Counted from the stretch's first letter, positions 1 to 9,508 are shown. The stretch is DNA of 64,000 nt from Rhodospirillaceae bacterium (GCA_002709955.1 PAQY01000007.1:236331-300330); one strand, 5' to 3'. Program-made: numbers and translations. The notes: generated from the letters alone by a model not told the origin.

Positions 1-1034
1 CCACCAATGAACATCAACAGAAAGAACAGGGGCAGGGCAAAGGCCCCCCAATTCCCAAAATCCTGGGTGGCATAGCCTGTGCCGGTCATCACGGACGTCA
101 CATTAAATGTCGCGAAGCGAACCGCGTCGGACAGGGGCCAGTCCTGTTCTGCAACCAGATACAGAATCATAATTCCGGTAGCGCTGAGCAGGAAGCCAAA
201 GAACCAGCGAATCTGACTGTCGCGATACAATACCAGGGGGGCCCCCCGAATGGCCTGCAAATATAACAGGAACGGCAGCGATCCAAGGATCATAAAGACC
301 GTCGCGATCCATTCCAGTTTTGCACTGCCAAAAAGCCCCATGGAACTGTCATAGGTCGAAAATCCGCCGGTCGCCACGGTGGTCATCGCGTGATTCAGGG
401 CGTCAAATCCACTCATTCCCGCCCACCAATACAGGCCCGCGCAAACCATGGTCAGGAACAGATAGATTATCAGGATCCATGCGCCGATCTGTGCGGCGCG
501 CGGCAATGCCTTTTCCACCCGCTCTGCAAATTCCATTCGGAACAACTGCATCCCGCCAACCTGCAGCATGGGCAGAATTGACACCGCCATCACAATAAAC
601 CCAATGCCCCCCAGCCATTGCAGCAAAGAGCGCCACAGCAAAATCCCAGGGGGCGCAAAATCCAGTCCGACAATGACAGTCGAGCCCGTGGTCGTGATCC
701 CACTCATCGCCTCAAAAAAGGCATCGGTATAGGTTAGATTAAGATCTGAAAAGCTCAGGGGAAGTGCTGCAAAAGCAGGCAGTAAACACCAGGAAATCGT
801 GGTCATGATGAAAGCCTGGCGGATGGTCAGGGCAATTGTTTTGACCCGGTTGGTCAGGGTCAGCATCGCCCCAACAAAAAAGGTTAAGCCGGATGCTGCG
901 GCAAATACCTCCCAGTCCGGGTTGTCCACGATTATGTCGACGGCCGCAGGCAATACCATGGCTACGGACAGGGTCGTCAACAAGATGCCGTTCACAAAGA
1001 AAATAGGACGGAAATCTAACAACAACCCCTCCAT
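1..1034 (-). CDS. trkH: TrkH-type potassium uptake protein (3' end beyond window)
   Basis: Membrane subunit of the Trk K+ uptake system. It is read on the minus strand from the ATG at 1034 and runs off the left edge, so about 344 residues are visible. Three of the four pore-loop filters typical of the family can be seen: SGITTTGST, AMTTVATGGFST and SVMTGTGYAT. The last visible stretch, ending FFLLMFIGG, normally leads into the fourth pore loop, which lies outside the window. The N-terminus (LLLDFRPIFFVNGILL) matches the family start. An in-frame ATG at 1088 would add 18 residues including three Cys, which does not look like TrkH, and neither start has a clear ribosome-binding site. The gene is divergent from the signalling gene at 1240. 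No TrkA partner is visible. Confidence 0.9.
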   Translation of the reverse strand, partial: MEGLLLDFRPIFFVNGILLTTLSVAMVLPAAVDIIVDNPDWEVFAAASGLTFFVGAMLTLTNRVKTIALTIRQAFIMTTISWCLLPAFAALPLSFSDLNLTYTDAFFEAMSGITTTGSTVIVGLDFAPPGILLWRSLLQWLGGIGFIVMAVSILPMLQVGGMQLFRMEFAERVEKALPRAAQIGAWILIIYLFLTMVCAGLYWWAGMSGFDALNHAMTTVATGGFSTYDSSMGLFGSAKLEWIATVFMILGSLPFLLYLQAIRGAPLVLYRDSQIRWFFGFLLSATGIMILYLVAEQDWPLSDAVRFATFNVTSVMTGTGYATQDFGNWGAFALPLFFLLMFIG

Positions 1035-1239
1035 CGGATGCTGGTTAACAGTGGTGCATCCGCAGTCTGTCTCACATAAGCTGACCATAGCTGTCTTTTT
1101 GTGAAGAAACCAGCGGATCAGGACTGAATGCAGTTGAACCAGAAAACAGTCGATGCTTTACCTTTAATTAAGAGTTGGTGGGTTACTTCTATAGGATGTT
1201 TTGCTTTCGGGCGTCCTTCGGGAGGAGTTGAACCGGCAT

Positions 1240-3024
1240 ATGTTAAAATTAAATCGCCGAGTTTCTGGGGGTGCCACGACGCTCGCAGACGAAATTAAGC
1301 GGCTAAGCGGTTTGTTCAGTCAGAGCCATGATGCCGTGATTGCAATAGATGACGCTCAACATATTGTTTTTGCTAATCAAATGGCCGTATCTATGTTTGG
1401 CTGGCAAACGGAGGGCGACCTGATTGATAAGCCCGTTCGCACGATCCTGCCGGGGAAAAATGCGTGGCTTTCAGGTTTTGATAAAGGCAAAGACAGTGAT
1501 GTAGACCCCTCAGACTCCCGATCCTCGCATCTAAGTCAGGTTGTAGCCTGTCGCGCCGATGGTGCCCATTTTAACATTTATTTACGCGTTGCCGAACATC
1601 CGGTGCAGGGTAATTTGATTCATTATCTATTTTTGCGGGACTTGAGCCTTCCGCACGACCTTAATTTAGCAGCCGATAACTCCGTTTATTATGATCAATT
1701 GACAGGATTGCCCAAGCGTGAGGCATTGATTCATTGCCTCAACACCATTTACACGCAGTATGTTGCACAGGATCGCCGATTCCTGATGATGGAAATTGGC
1801 ATCGATCAGATGCGCGCCATCAATTCGACATTTGGGATGGAAGACGGCAACAGCATCATACGGTTGGTCGGGGACCGGCTGGCCAAACTGATGTGCAAAT
1901 GGGAATTTTTTGGGCGCGGCAGCGGGGATCGTTTTTCCGCATTGGTGGAGATTCCCCCTGGCGAAACCGCCGCCATTCAGGTGCTTGAGGTGCAGAAAGT
2001 CATCGCTGCGGCATTTGAGGATCCCTTCGAATTTGGCAATGCGCGGGTGGCGATCAGTGCGACGGCAGGGGGATTGGAAATTCCCTTAATGGCCGATGAG
2101 CCCGGCATGGCGATTCGGTATGCCGATATGGCATATTATGAAGCGAAAAATTGGCACCGTGGTGAGGTCTATTTGTTGACCGAAGAGGTCGTTTCCCGCG
2201 TCTTGGAAACGTCCGCGATGGTGCATCAAATTCGCGAGGCGGTTCAGCGACATGAATTCTATCCCGTCTTTCAGCCAAAAATGAGCCTACCAGACGAAAC
2301 CTGCATGGCGGCGGAATGTTTGATCCGCTGGCGAAAAGCCGATGGAACAATGGTTCCACCAGGGCAATTCATTCCTGTCGCGGAAAGTGCGGATTTGATC
2401 GAAGGAATTGGCCGCTTTATTTTCCTGGAAGCCTGTGCTGCGGTCCAGGAATGGAAAAGCGACCCGGTTCTGTCAAAAGTAAAGCTGGCGGTAAACATTT
2501 CACCGAAGCAGCTGGAACGCGGCAACTTTGTTGATTTTGTCAGACGATCTCTTGAGACTTTTGATATAGCCCCGTCATCCCTGGAATTTGAGATTACGGA
2601 AACCACGCTGACGCGCAATCCGAAGGTCGCTTTTGCAGCCGTCGCGGCACTTCAGAAAATGGGGATATCTATTGCCATAGATGACTTTGGAACCGGCAAT
2701 TCATCGCTGGGGATGCTGCGGGATGTCATGGCCACCCGGGCAAAGGTAGATCGCTCCTTCCTGATCGGGGTTCCCTACGACGATAAGTCCAATCGCCTGT
2801 TAAGCAATATTATCAATTTAATGCGGGATATGAATTTACAGGTCACAGTCGAAGGGATTGAGACCAGTGAGGTGGCGGAATATGTGAAGTCGCTTCCCTG
2901 TGCAGAAGCGCAAGGATACTTCTATGCCCGCCCGCTGGAGAAACCAGCTTTTGAGGAATTTGTTCAGGCGACGGCCAAGATGAAGTCTAAAGGCATGCCA
3001 AATTCGTCAAATTTTACGATCTGA
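1240..3024 (+). CDS. PAS-GGDEF-EAL cyclic-di-GMP signalling protein
   Basis: About 594 residues with no membrane segment. An N-terminal PAS-like sensor (about 20-100, HDAVIAIDDAQHIVFAN) is followed by a GGDEF-type domain (about 150-310) and an EAL domain (about 330-580). The GGDEF signature is degenerate: it reads SGDRF in GRGSGDRFSALV, so cyclase activity is unlikely. The EAL domain reads ECL in AAECLIRW but keeps the catalytic Glu, DDFGTG, VEGIET and QGYFYARPL, so phosphodiesterase activity is plausible. I infer a c-di-GMP hydrolase whose GGDEF part may be regulatory. The start is uncertain: an upstream in-frame TTG lies at 1201, and GGAGGAG at 1220-1226 sits 13 bases before the ATG at 1240. 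Confidence 0.9.
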   Translation: MLKLNRRVSGGATTLADEIKRLSGLFSQSHDAVIAIDDAQHIVFANQMAVSMFGWQTEGDLIDKPVRTILPGKNAWLSGFDKGKDSDVDPSDSRSSHLSQVVACRADGAHFNIYLRVAEHPVQGNLIHYLFLRDLSLPHDLNLAADNSVYYDQLTGLPKREALIHCLNTIYTQYVAQDRRFLMMEIGIDQMRAINSTFGMEDGNSIIRLVGDRLAKLMCKWEFFGRGSGDRFSALVEIPPGETAAIQVLEVQKVIAAAFEDPFEFGNARVAISATAGGLEIPLMADEPGMAIRYADMAYYEAKNWHRGEVYLLTEEVVSRVLETSAMVHQIREAVQRHEFYPVFQPKMSLPDETCMAAECLIRWRKADGTMVPPGQFIPVAESADLIEGIGRFIFLEACAAVQEWKSDPVLSKVKLAVNISPKQLERGNFVDFVRRSLETFDIAPSSLEFEITETTLTRNPKVAFAAVAALQKMGISIAIDDFGTGNSSLGMLRDVMATRAKVDRSFLIGVPYDDKSNRLLSNIINLMRDMNLQVTVEGIETSEVAEYVKSLPCAEAQGYFYARPLEKPAFEEFVQATAKMKSKGMPNSSNFTI

Positions 3025-3044
3025 CCGTGCTGGATTGCGGGACC

Positions 3045-3677
3045 CTACTGGGTCGCACTATTTCCAATCAGCGCCATAAAATCAGCTTTCAGGGAACGAT
3101 CTTCCTTAAAGGCCCCCAGCATACGGCTGGTAATCATACCAACGCCCGGTTTTTTGACGCCGCGCGTTGTCATGCATTGATGCTGGGCATTCAGCACGAC
3201 AGCAACGCCCCTGGGGTCCAGAGCTTGCTGAATCGCATCGGCGATCTGGGCTGTCATTTTCTCCTGGATCTGCAACCGCTTTGCAAAAATTTCAACGGTA
3301 CGCGCCAGTTTTGAAATGCCAACGACGCGCTGATTGGGCAAATAGGCGACATGGGCGGTACCAATGATTGGCACCATGTGATGTTCGCAATGACTTTCGA
3401 ACGGTATGTCACGCAACAGGACCATTTCGTCATAGCCTTCGGTTTCTTCAAACGTCCGGGACAGCATGTCTGTCGGGTTTTCTGCATAGCCCGCAAAGAA
3501 TTCTTCGTAGGAACGGACAACACGGTCTGGGGTACCCAGCAGGCCTTCGCGATCCGGATCGTCCCCCGCCCATAAAAGCAAGGTACGCACAGCAGCTTCA
3601 GCCTCTTCACGAGAGGGGTGCTTCTCCGCTTCATCCTTATTGGTACGGGTCCCATCAACCGATTGAATGGCGTTCAT
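3045..3677 (-). CDS. folE: GTP cyclohydrolase I
   Basis: 210 residues, the normal length for FolE. The enzyme converts GTP to 7,8-dihydroneopterin triphosphate, the first step of folate synthesis. Seen directly are the zinc-binding and catalytic motifs [10 protein letters not shown] and HQCMTTRGV, and the family blocks [29 protein letters not shown] and [14 protein letters not shown]. The first 25 residues are charged and poorly conserved. The gene converges on the EAL gene, whose stop lies 20 bases away, and follows apaG on the same strand after about 110 bases. No regulatory RNA was seen upstream. Confidence 0.97.
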   Translation of the reverse strand: MNAIQSVDGTRTNKDEAEKHPSREEAEAAVRTLLLWAGDDPDREGLLGTPDRVVRSYEEFFAGYAENPTDMLSRTFEETEGYDEMVLLRDIPFESHCEHHMVPIIGTAHVAYLPNQRVVGISKLARTVEIFAKRLQIQEKMTAQIADAIQQALDPRGVAVVLNAQHQCMTTRGVKKPGVGMITSRMLGAFKEDRSLKADFMALIGNSATQ

Positions 3678-3786
3678 CAGGAATTCCTTATTTTTATGCC
3701 CCAGCGATTTGGTGGGATCCGCCCCGGACTGTCTTGCTCTTCACGGTCTGACGATCAGCCCGTGCACCATGGATCATTACGTCTGT

Positions 3787-4182
3787 TTAATTCAGATGGA
3801 TCGCCTGATGGGGACTATCAAGTGAAAATGCCGGAATATTAATTCTAAACAACCCGCCATTCGCCGATTGCATTTCATAATGACCGGACATTATTCCCGA
3901 CGGCGTGCTCAACGGGGCACCGCTTGTATATTCGTAACTCTCCCCTGGGGAGATCAGGGGCTGTTCACCGACAACGCCCGGTCCACGGACTTCTTCGGTA
4001 TGGCCGTTGGCGTTTGTGATGCGCCAGTATCGATTGATCAGGCGCACCGGTTGGGCACTTAGATTCACAATATGAACGGTATAGGCCCAGACAAAATGAT
4101 TGTCCGTGGGCGAAGATTGATTGTCCAGAAAGGTCGGCTGGACGGCAACTTTGATGTTTTCTGTGATGGATTCGTAATGCAT
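3787..4182 (-). CDS. apaG: ApaG domain protein (Co2+/Mg2+ efflux-associated)
   Basis: 131 residues from the ATG at 4182 (MHYESITENIKVAV). The reading frame is open further upstream to 4272, but the extra 30 residues are not ApaG-like and overlap the region just downstream of the ompA terminator. The beta-sandwich family blocks are clear: NHFVWAYTVHIVN, YWRITNANGHTEEVRGPGVVG, PLISPGESYEYTSGAPL and GIMSGHYEM. ApaG is linked genetically to cobalt and magnesium handling, but its biochemical role is unclear. It may share a transcript with folE downstream. Confidence 0.93.
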   Translation of the reverse strand: MHYESITENIKVAVQPTFLDNQSSPTDNHFVWAYTVHIVNLSAQPVRLINRYWRITNANGHTEEVRGPGVVGEQPLISPGESYEYTSGAPLSTPSGIMSGHYEMQSANGGLFRINIPAFSLDSPHQAIHLN

Positions 4183-4285
4183 TCGTTTCACACGGTTTTG
4201 AGGTGGTGCAGACAAACATGCCGGGGATAGTGCGCCCTGAAAACCCAAAAAGAGTCCCGCATGGAACATCATCGAAATTAAGACA

Positions 4286-4326
4286 AAGAAAAAGGCCGGG
4301 GGGCAATGCCTCCCGGCCTTTCTTTA
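4286..4326 (-). terminator. Rho-independent terminator of the OmpA-family gene
   Basis: Read on the minus strand, the stem AAAGGCCGGGAGG pairs with CCCCCCGGCCTTT (4291-4322) around a short ATTG loop and is followed by TTTCTTTG. It lies 55-90 bases beyond the OmpA stop, so it should end that transcript before apaG. Confidence 0.8.
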
Positions 4327-4339
4327 TTGTGCAGTCTCG

Positions 4340-4360
4340 AAGGGTAGCCAGGCTACCCTT
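4340..4360. repeat. Perfect inverted repeat downstream of the OmpA gene
   Basis: AAGGGTAGCC and GGCTACCCTT are perfect 10-base arms around a single A, 16 bases beyond the OmpA stop and just before the canonical terminator. There is no T-tract, so it looks like a 3'-end stabilising hairpin or an operator-type palindrome rather than a terminator. Confidence 0.6.
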
Positions 4361-4376
4361 AAAGCCCGTCAGTCAA

Positions 4377-5243
4377 TCACTTGATGGTGATTTCCACACG
4401 ACGGTTCTGCGGATTGCGAACGCCGTCGCCTGTGGCTTCGAGAGGCTCGCTCTCACCACGGGATTCAACGCCGATTGCAGAGGCAGGAACACCCAGTTCG
4501 ATCAACTGGAACCGAACATTGTTCGCACGGCGCAACGAGAGAGCCTCGTTATACGTCGCGGACCCTGCGGTATCCGTGTGACCGATCAGCATGATCTGAC
4601 CATCTTTGTAATCGCCAAACTTGGATCCGACCAGGTTCAGAACCTGAGCAGCGCCTTCGTTCACATTGTCCATATCAAAGCCGAAGAAGACAATGAAGTT
4701 TGCTGGTTCCATCATTGGTTCCGGTGCCGGAGCAGGGGCAGGTGCCGGTGCTGGCGCAGGAGCCATTTTGGTTTCCAGAACTTCCATCGCAGCGATGAAT
4801 TCCTTCATGCATTCTGCAATATGTTCCGGCTGATGGTTTTCTTCCTGCTGTTCAACCCAGCAGTCGAATTTCGCTTGGGCCGTCGCCGCTTCAATCGGAT
4901 GATTTTCGCGTCCGCCATTGTCGAGGCCAGTGATCAGGCGCTCGCGGGCAGCGGTCAGAACTTTCACGCGATCAGCGGGCTCGTTCCAATTTGCGATTTC
5001 TTCGGGCAGGACAACTTCACCCGCAGCAGCCCGCAGGCCCTTGCGTGCGAAATGATCCGCGTCGACATAATCGCGCATATCGTACATTTCGAATTCTGAG
5101 AATGCTTGGTATTCTTTGGCCAAGGCCTTCGTGAAGGCGGTGCCCTGTGGTTCAGTTTTTTGGAGTTCTTCCAAATTACCATAGACCGAGCAGCCTGCGA
5201 GAAGCGCGGCGCCACCAATTAGGCCGATCAAACGTCTGAACAT
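4377..5243 (-). CDS. OmpA-family peptidoglycan-associated lipoprotein
   Basis: 288 residues from the ATG at 5243, chosen because it begins a lipoprotein signal (MFRRLIGLIGGAALLAGC, Cys18 lipobox) and follows AAAGGGGGATT. After a helical domain of about 140 residues there is a Pro-Ala dipeptide linker (PAPAPAPAPAPAPEP) and an OmpA C-terminal domain (about 180-288). That domain carries GHTDTAGSATYNEALSLRRA and NPQNRRVEI, the usual diaminopimelate-binding region. It should be lipid-anchored in the outer membrane and bind peptidoglycan non-covalently. It is monocistronic, with a terminator at 4291-4322. The specific partner is unknown. Confidence 0.9.
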   Translation of the reverse strand: MFRRLIGLIGGAALLAGCSVYGNLEELQKTEPQGTAFTKALAKEYQAFSEFEMYDMRDYVDADHFARKGLRAAAGEVVLPEEIANWNEPADRVKVLTAARERLITGLDNGGRENHPIEAATAQAKFDCWVEQQEENHQPEHIAECMKEFIAAMEVLETKMAPAPAPAPAPAPAPEPMMEPANFIVFFGFDMDNVNEGAAQVLNLVGSKFGDYKDGQIMLIGHTDTAGSATYNEALSLRRANNVRFQLIELGVPASAIGVESRGESEPLEATGDGVRNPQNRRVEITIK

Positions 5244-5544
5244 ATTAAAATCCCCCTTTGCGGATTCTGCGTAGGGTCTTTCCTTATTTTTCACCCCATT
5301 GGTGAAAACAAAGGACACGACACCTTAAAACTTTATGCATCGTGGTCAGTCTTTCAACTAAAGCCAAGATACGCTATCGCATCTGCGATTACATTCGCAG
5401 ATGGTGGGGCGAGCCCCTAGTGTCAAGGACTATATAATGATTGCGCCTGGATATCCAGACTTAGATGCAGGCAATTATGTGGTATTTTAAAGACACGATC
5501 CCGCACGTCCACTCACGATGTTGGGATCAAAGGTCTGTTGTAAT
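5244..5544. promoter_or_regulatory. Intergenic region upstream of the OmpA gene with palindromes
   Basis: No coding sequence is evident. Three symmetric sequences stand out: TTTTCACC/GGTGAAAA with a 5-base gap near 5288-5310, close to the OmpA start; CATCTGCGA/TCGCAGATG (5380-5388 and 5395-5403, perfect 9-base arms); and CTGGATATCCAG (5447-5458). They may be 5'-leader hairpins or regulator sites. I could not place a convincing promoter. Confidence 0.45.
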
Positions 5545-6189
5545 TTATAACGTTAAATGAATTGTGGTGCCTTTCGCCTTCTCGGCATCTTCAGGATCGT
5601 GGGTCACCAACAAGACTGGCAGTTTCTGGGCGGATGCATGGTCGAAAACAAATTGTCGGAACCGATCCCGCAATTGGCTGTCCAGTTTCGAAAACGGCTC
5701 GTCCAGCAACAGCGCGTCTGGGTCGGCCAACAGGGCGCGAAGACAGGCGATGCGTGCGCGCTGGCCCCCGGACAATGTGGCTGGGTTACGTGCCCCAAAA
5801 TCCTCAAGGCCAGCATCGACCAAGGCGGCGCGAATGCGGTCCTGTCTTTCCCTGCGATCAAGGCCGACCGGCAGGCCAAAGGCCAGATTGTCGGCAACGC
5901 TTAAATGCGGAAACAGCAGATCATCCTGGAACAGAATACCGGCCCTGCGGGTGTGCGGCGGCAGGCCTGTTATATCGCGCCCCTTCAGCCCGATGGCACC
6001 CTTCAGGGTAAAAGCAGGATCCAACGTGCCGCAAATCGCAGAGAGTAGTGTCGATTTCCCGGATCCACTGGCGCCCATGATTGTGGTGACCTGTCCGGGT
6101 GGTACATACAGCGATAGGGGGGCGAACAGGCTGTTGCCACCGATGGACAGGCTTACCTGGTTCAGGGTCAATCCCTCTGGCACGGTCAC
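5545..6189 (-). CDS. ABC transporter ATP-binding protein (YnjD-like)
   Basis: 214 residues. Walker A GASGSGKST, signature LSGGQRARIA, Walker B LLLDEPFSKLD and the switch His in LLVTHD are all intact. It is the cytoplasmic ATPase of the three-gene importer. Its ATG overlaps the stop of the permease gene by four bases (6186-6189), so translation is probably coupled. The family resembles YnjD and ThiQ-type ATPases, whose substrate is not firmly established. No TPP-riboswitch-like sequence precedes the operon, so I do not call it a thiamine importer. Confidence 0.9.
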   Translation of the reverse strand: MTVPEGLTLNQVSLSIGGNSLFAPLSLYVPPGQVTTIMGASGSGKSTLLSAICGTLDPAFTLKGAIGLKGRDITGLPPHTRRAGILFQDDLLFPHLSVADNLAFGLPVGLDRRERQDRIRAALVDAGLEDFGARNPATLSGGQRARIACLRALLADPDALLLDEPFSKLDSQLRDRFRQFVFDHASAQKLPVLLVTHDPEDAEKAKGTTIHLTL

Positions 6190-7922
6190 AAGCGTTTCTT
6201 CCCAGTAAAGGCGGCACGGCGGATCAGAAACGGTGCCGCCGCCGCAATCGCAAACAGGATCAGCGGCAGAATGGATTGCAGAACAACCAGCGTCCCGATC
6301 AGGCGGCGATCCCCCCCACCCGCCAGGGCGACGGCTTCGGTTGTCAATGTGGTCAGGCGACCGGCCCCCGCAAATACTGTGGGCAGATATTCACCAACAC
6401 TGACCGCAAAGCCAACCGCAAAGGCGATCAGTATCGGGCGCAGCAGCATGGGCATTTTGACCTGCCGGAAAACACGCCATGGGCTGGCCCCCAGACAGGC
6501 GGCGGTTCTGGCATATCGGGAATCCAGCGCGCGATAGGGGTCCGAGAGGGACAGAAAGATATACGGCAGGACGAACAGCAGATGCGCCCAGATCAATCCG
6601 GCCCAATGCCCATCTATGCCGACCACCACCATCAAAATCTGGGCACCGAATAAAAAGGCGATCTGCGGTACGATTAAGGGCAGATACAGCAACCACAACG
6701 CCCTGTGTGTGGGGCGTCGACCGGTTCTTTGTTCCGCTTCCAGGCATAGAATGACCAGGATCAGGGCCACGCCAGCCGCAGCCAGCCCCACCCACAGCGT
6801 TGTTGCCAGGGGTTCCGCCACCCGCGCAAAACCGCGTCCCCAATTGTCCAGACTCCAGACGCTGGGCAATGAATCGGGGAAGCGCCATCGTTTGGCAAAT
6901 GACCAGATTACAAGACCCATCAGCCCGGCTATCCCCAGCCCTGCGGCCAGACTCATTCCAGTCAGGGTCAGTTGTTTTACCCCGTGTGGCGCGCGTCGAT
7001 TGCCTTTTCGGATCCAGGCCAGGCCCAACCAGGATATAAACCGTTCCCCCATGACCCAAATTGCAATCGCCAACAGGACCAGCAGGCATTGAATACAGGC
7101 CCCTGCTGCGGCAACAAAATTCTGCGACAGGTCTGGATCATTGGCCCAGCGCAGGATCAGAACACCCAGCGTCGGTGAAGGCGTGACCGTCAGGATTAAT
7201 GCCACATCCACGACCGAAACGGAAAAGGCCAAGACCGCAAAAATCGGCAATCTGATTTGCCCATACAATTGCGGCAGGACCGTTTTCAACCACCCGGTTG
7301 CGCGGTCATAGCCCAGCGATTGCGCAATCTGCATGGATTTTTGCGCCGGGACCTGTCCCAGCGCCCCCATTGTCATCAGAAACAGGAATGGCACCTCCTT
7401 GATGACCAATGCCAGAACCAGGCTCCAGCCATAGGGGTCTGGGGCCAGGGCCAGATCCGGCGGGCGGTCAAACCCGGTCGCCCAGGGCGATATCAGCCTT
7501 ACAATCCATCCGCTGGGGGCCAACAGAAAGGCCAGCCCCATTGCCATCGCCGCATGGGGGATCGACAGCAGTGGGGCCAGCACAGTCCTGGCCCATTGGA
7601 ACCAGGCCGTGCCATGAAAGGCCGCGATGAAATACAGCACCAGCGCTACGGACAGGCCCGTTGCAATCAACCCGGTCATCAGGCTGCGCAGCGCCGCTGT
7701 TTCAACGCCTGGATAGCGGGCCAGGGCCCGCCAGGGATCAAGCGATAATTGATCCCCCCCTAAGGCGGGCAGATAGCCAAAGGCTGGCAGCAACGTCCCA
7801 ATCAGCCCTGCCGCAACTGGTCCCAGAAAGATCAGCAAGGTCAGGGGTGGGGCGCAACGGATGCCTAGTCCCTGTCGTCCCGCCCTGGCACCGGCTTTCG
7901 ACGGAATGACATCAACTGCCAT
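6186..7922 (-). CDS. ABC transporter permease, fused two-domain type (YnjC-like)
   Basis: 578 residues, very hydrophobic, with two consecutive permease halves of roughly six segments each. EAA-type coupling loops appear as SMQIAQSLGYDRATGWLKT in the first half and RTAACLGASPWRVFRQVKMP in the second. Fusion of both permease domains in one chain is normal for YnjC and ThiP-like proteins. It overlaps the binding-protein gene by 11 bases and the ATPase gene by four, so the three genes form a tight operon. Confidence 0.9.
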   Translation of the reverse strand: MAVDVIPSKAGARAGRQGLGIRCAPPLTLLIFLGPVAAGLIGTLLPAFGYLPALGGDQLSLDPWRALARYPGVETAALRSLMTGLIATGLSVALVLYFIAAFHGTAWFQWARTVLAPLLSIPHAAMAMGLAFLLAPSGWIVRLISPWATGFDRPPDLALAPDPYGWSLVLALVIKEVPFLFLMTMGALGQVPAQKSMQIAQSLGYDRATGWLKTVLPQLYGQIRLPIFAVLAFSVSVVDVALILTVTPSPTLGVLILRWANDPDLSQNFVAAAGACIQCLLVLLAIAIWVMGERFISWLGLAWIRKGNRRAPHGVKQLTLTGMSLAAGLGIAGLMGLVIWSFAKRWRFPDSLPSVWSLDNWGRGFARVAEPLATTLWVGLAAAGVALILVILCLEAEQRTGRRPTHRALWLLYLPLIVPQIAFLFGAQILMVVVGIDGHWAGLIWAHLLFVLPYIFLSLSDPYRALDSRYARTAACLGASPWRVFRQVKMPMLLRPILIAFAVGFAVSVGEYLPTVFAGAGRLTTLTTEAVALAGGGDRRLIGTLVVLQSILPLILFAIAAAAPFLIRRAAFTGKKRL

Positions 7923-9126
7923 ACCGCTCCAGCCATTTGTTTTCGATCTGGGTCATCCAACTGGGATGCGGTTCCGGCAGGGTCGGGCCCAGTTTCGCAG
8001 GAGAGAGCGTTGCGATGCCGCGGGGCAGGGCATCAAACAGGGCGCGTCCTTCTGGGGCCAGCTTGTCCATGGTCAGCACCGTCATATCGCCCCAGATATC
8101 GGGATCTTGCTTTTGCGCCTGGGCTTCTGGGGACAGCAGGAAATTTGCCAATACCATGGCCCCTTCCTTATGGGCGGCGTTATAGGGGACGGCGACATAA
8201 TGCGTATTGCCGATCGTGCCGCCATCCAGAACGAATGTCCGCGCCGTATCAGGCAACAGGCCCTGTGTGATGGCCGATGATGCGCGCCCGGGATGAAAGG
8301 ACAGGGCGAAATCAACCGCCCCTTCATCCAGCAGGCGGATCAGCGCGTCATCGCCATCGGGATAGTCGCGCCCCTCGCGCCATAGGGCCGGGTGAATTTT
8401 GTCCAGATAGGCCCACAGCGGTGCGGTCACAGACTCGAAATTATCCCCCGCTGGCTGCAGCAGGGCATCGGGCGTTTCGACCACTTCATACAAGGCCTGC
8501 TTTAGGAATGTCGTGCCCAGAAATTGCGGCGGGGCCGGATAGGTCACGCGACCGGGATGGGCCAGGGCATAGGCCTGCAATGCGATCATCGTCTTTGGCG
8601 GGTCTTGAAGCACCGCGCTGTCATAGATAAAGACCAGTTTTGCCTGACCCCAGGGGGATTCCAGCCCCTCCGTCGGGATCGTAAAATCCAGTTCCACAGC
8701 GGGGTTCGCCTTGGTATCGATCAGGGCGTAATTGGGCAATGTGTCGGTAATCGGACCGTGCAACAGGGCCTGATCCTTCATGGCCTTGAAATTTTCGCCA
8801 TTGATCCAGATCAGGTCGACCGATCCCCCGTCATTCCGCCCGGCGGATTTCTCCGCAACCACCTTGCGCACAGCGTCCGCTGTATCGGCCAGCTTCACAT
8901 GCTCAACGGTGACGCCATAGTCTTCGGCCACGCGCTCCCCGACCCAGCGGATATAGGCATTGATCGCCTCATCCCCGCCCCAGGCGTTCCAATAGACGGT
9001 TTGACCACGGGCCTTCTGTTCAATCTGTGACCACTCCTGTGCCTGTGCCGGGGGTGTCAGCTGAAATGCGGCCAGCAAACCCATGGCCAGCATGATTTTC
9101 TTTAGTCCGCCTCTGGTAAACAGCAT
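7912..9126 (-). CDS. ABC transporter substrate-binding protein (YnjB-like)
   Basis: 404 residues from the ATG at 9126, preceded by GGGAG at a suitable distance. The frame extends upstream to 9171, but the shorter start gives a proper Sec signal (KKIMLAMGLLAAFQLTPPAQA). The mature part begins EWSQIEQKARGQTVYWNAWGG and contains SVDLIWINGENFKAM and SPWGQAKLVFIYDSA, blocks I associate with the YnjB family. It is the periplasmic binding component and the first gene of the operon. The ligand is unknown. Confidence 0.88.
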   Translation of the reverse strand: MLFTRGGLKKIMLAMGLLAAFQLTPPAQAQEWSQIEQKARGQTVYWNAWGGDEAINAYIRWVGERVAEDYGVTVEHVKLADTADAVRKVVAEKSAGRNDGGSVDLIWINGENFKAMKDQALLHGPITDTLPNYALIDTKANPAVELDFTIPTEGLESPWGQAKLVFIYDSAVLQDPPKTMIALQAYALAHPGRVTYPAPPQFLGTTFLKQALYEVVETPDALLQPAGDNFESVTAPLWAYLDKIHPALWREGRDYPDGDDALIRLLDEGAVDFALSFHPGRASSAITQGLLPDTARTFVLDGGTIGNTHYVAVPYNAAHKEGAMVLANFLLSPEAQAQKQDPDIWGDMTVLTMDKLAPEGRALFDALPRGIATLSPAKLGPTLPEPHPSWMTQIENKWLERYGS

Positions 9127-9508
9127 TCTGGAAACTCCCTTTCGGAACAGAGTCTTTTGTATTTCCTGCAAGCCTAGTGCAGCCGGGGCGGGGATACCAG
9201 CACACGGCTGGTCAATTTAGAGTGAACACAGAATTGTGCCCTGGCAAAAGCCGTGATAGCGTTCCGCTGCCTATCAAGAAGTGACGAGAAAACAGTGTCC
9301 CAACGAGTGTCCTCTTTCCGATCTGATGCGCGACGAAGCTGCGCCGCACCCGCCCCTTGTCTGGGCCGGAGCGGCCTGCGTTGTGCCGATATCGACGGTG
9401 CGCGGGGAATGGGACGGTTACACGCATCCTTACGGTAACGTCCCTGTTTTCGTCCCTGCCGCCCTCGATTTCCCTGAATAAAATGTTGATTAGAGGACGA
9501 CAGCGTCA
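9127..9508. other. Intergenic region between the ABC importer and the GNAT gene
   Basis: About 380 bases between divergent genes. I see no confident gene. A 66-codon GTG frame at 9281-9481 on the plus strand is open but has no ribosome-binding site and no recognisable motif. The inverted repeat ACCAGC...GCTGGT near 9198-9214 is the only clear symmetry. No TPP-riboswitch consensus was found. Confidence 0.4.

Noticed and set aside
799..1104. 101-codon plus-strand frame
   Set aside because: It is antisense to the trkH 5' end, which has clear pore motifs.
9281..9481. 66-codon GTG frame on the plus strand
   Set aside because: No ribosome-binding site, no recognisable motif, and an ordinary chance length for this composition.
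9127..9508. TPP riboswitch before the YnjBCD-type operon
   Set aside because: I looked for the conserved TPP-element blocks on the minus strand and found none, only a small ACCAGC/GCTGGT hairpin.
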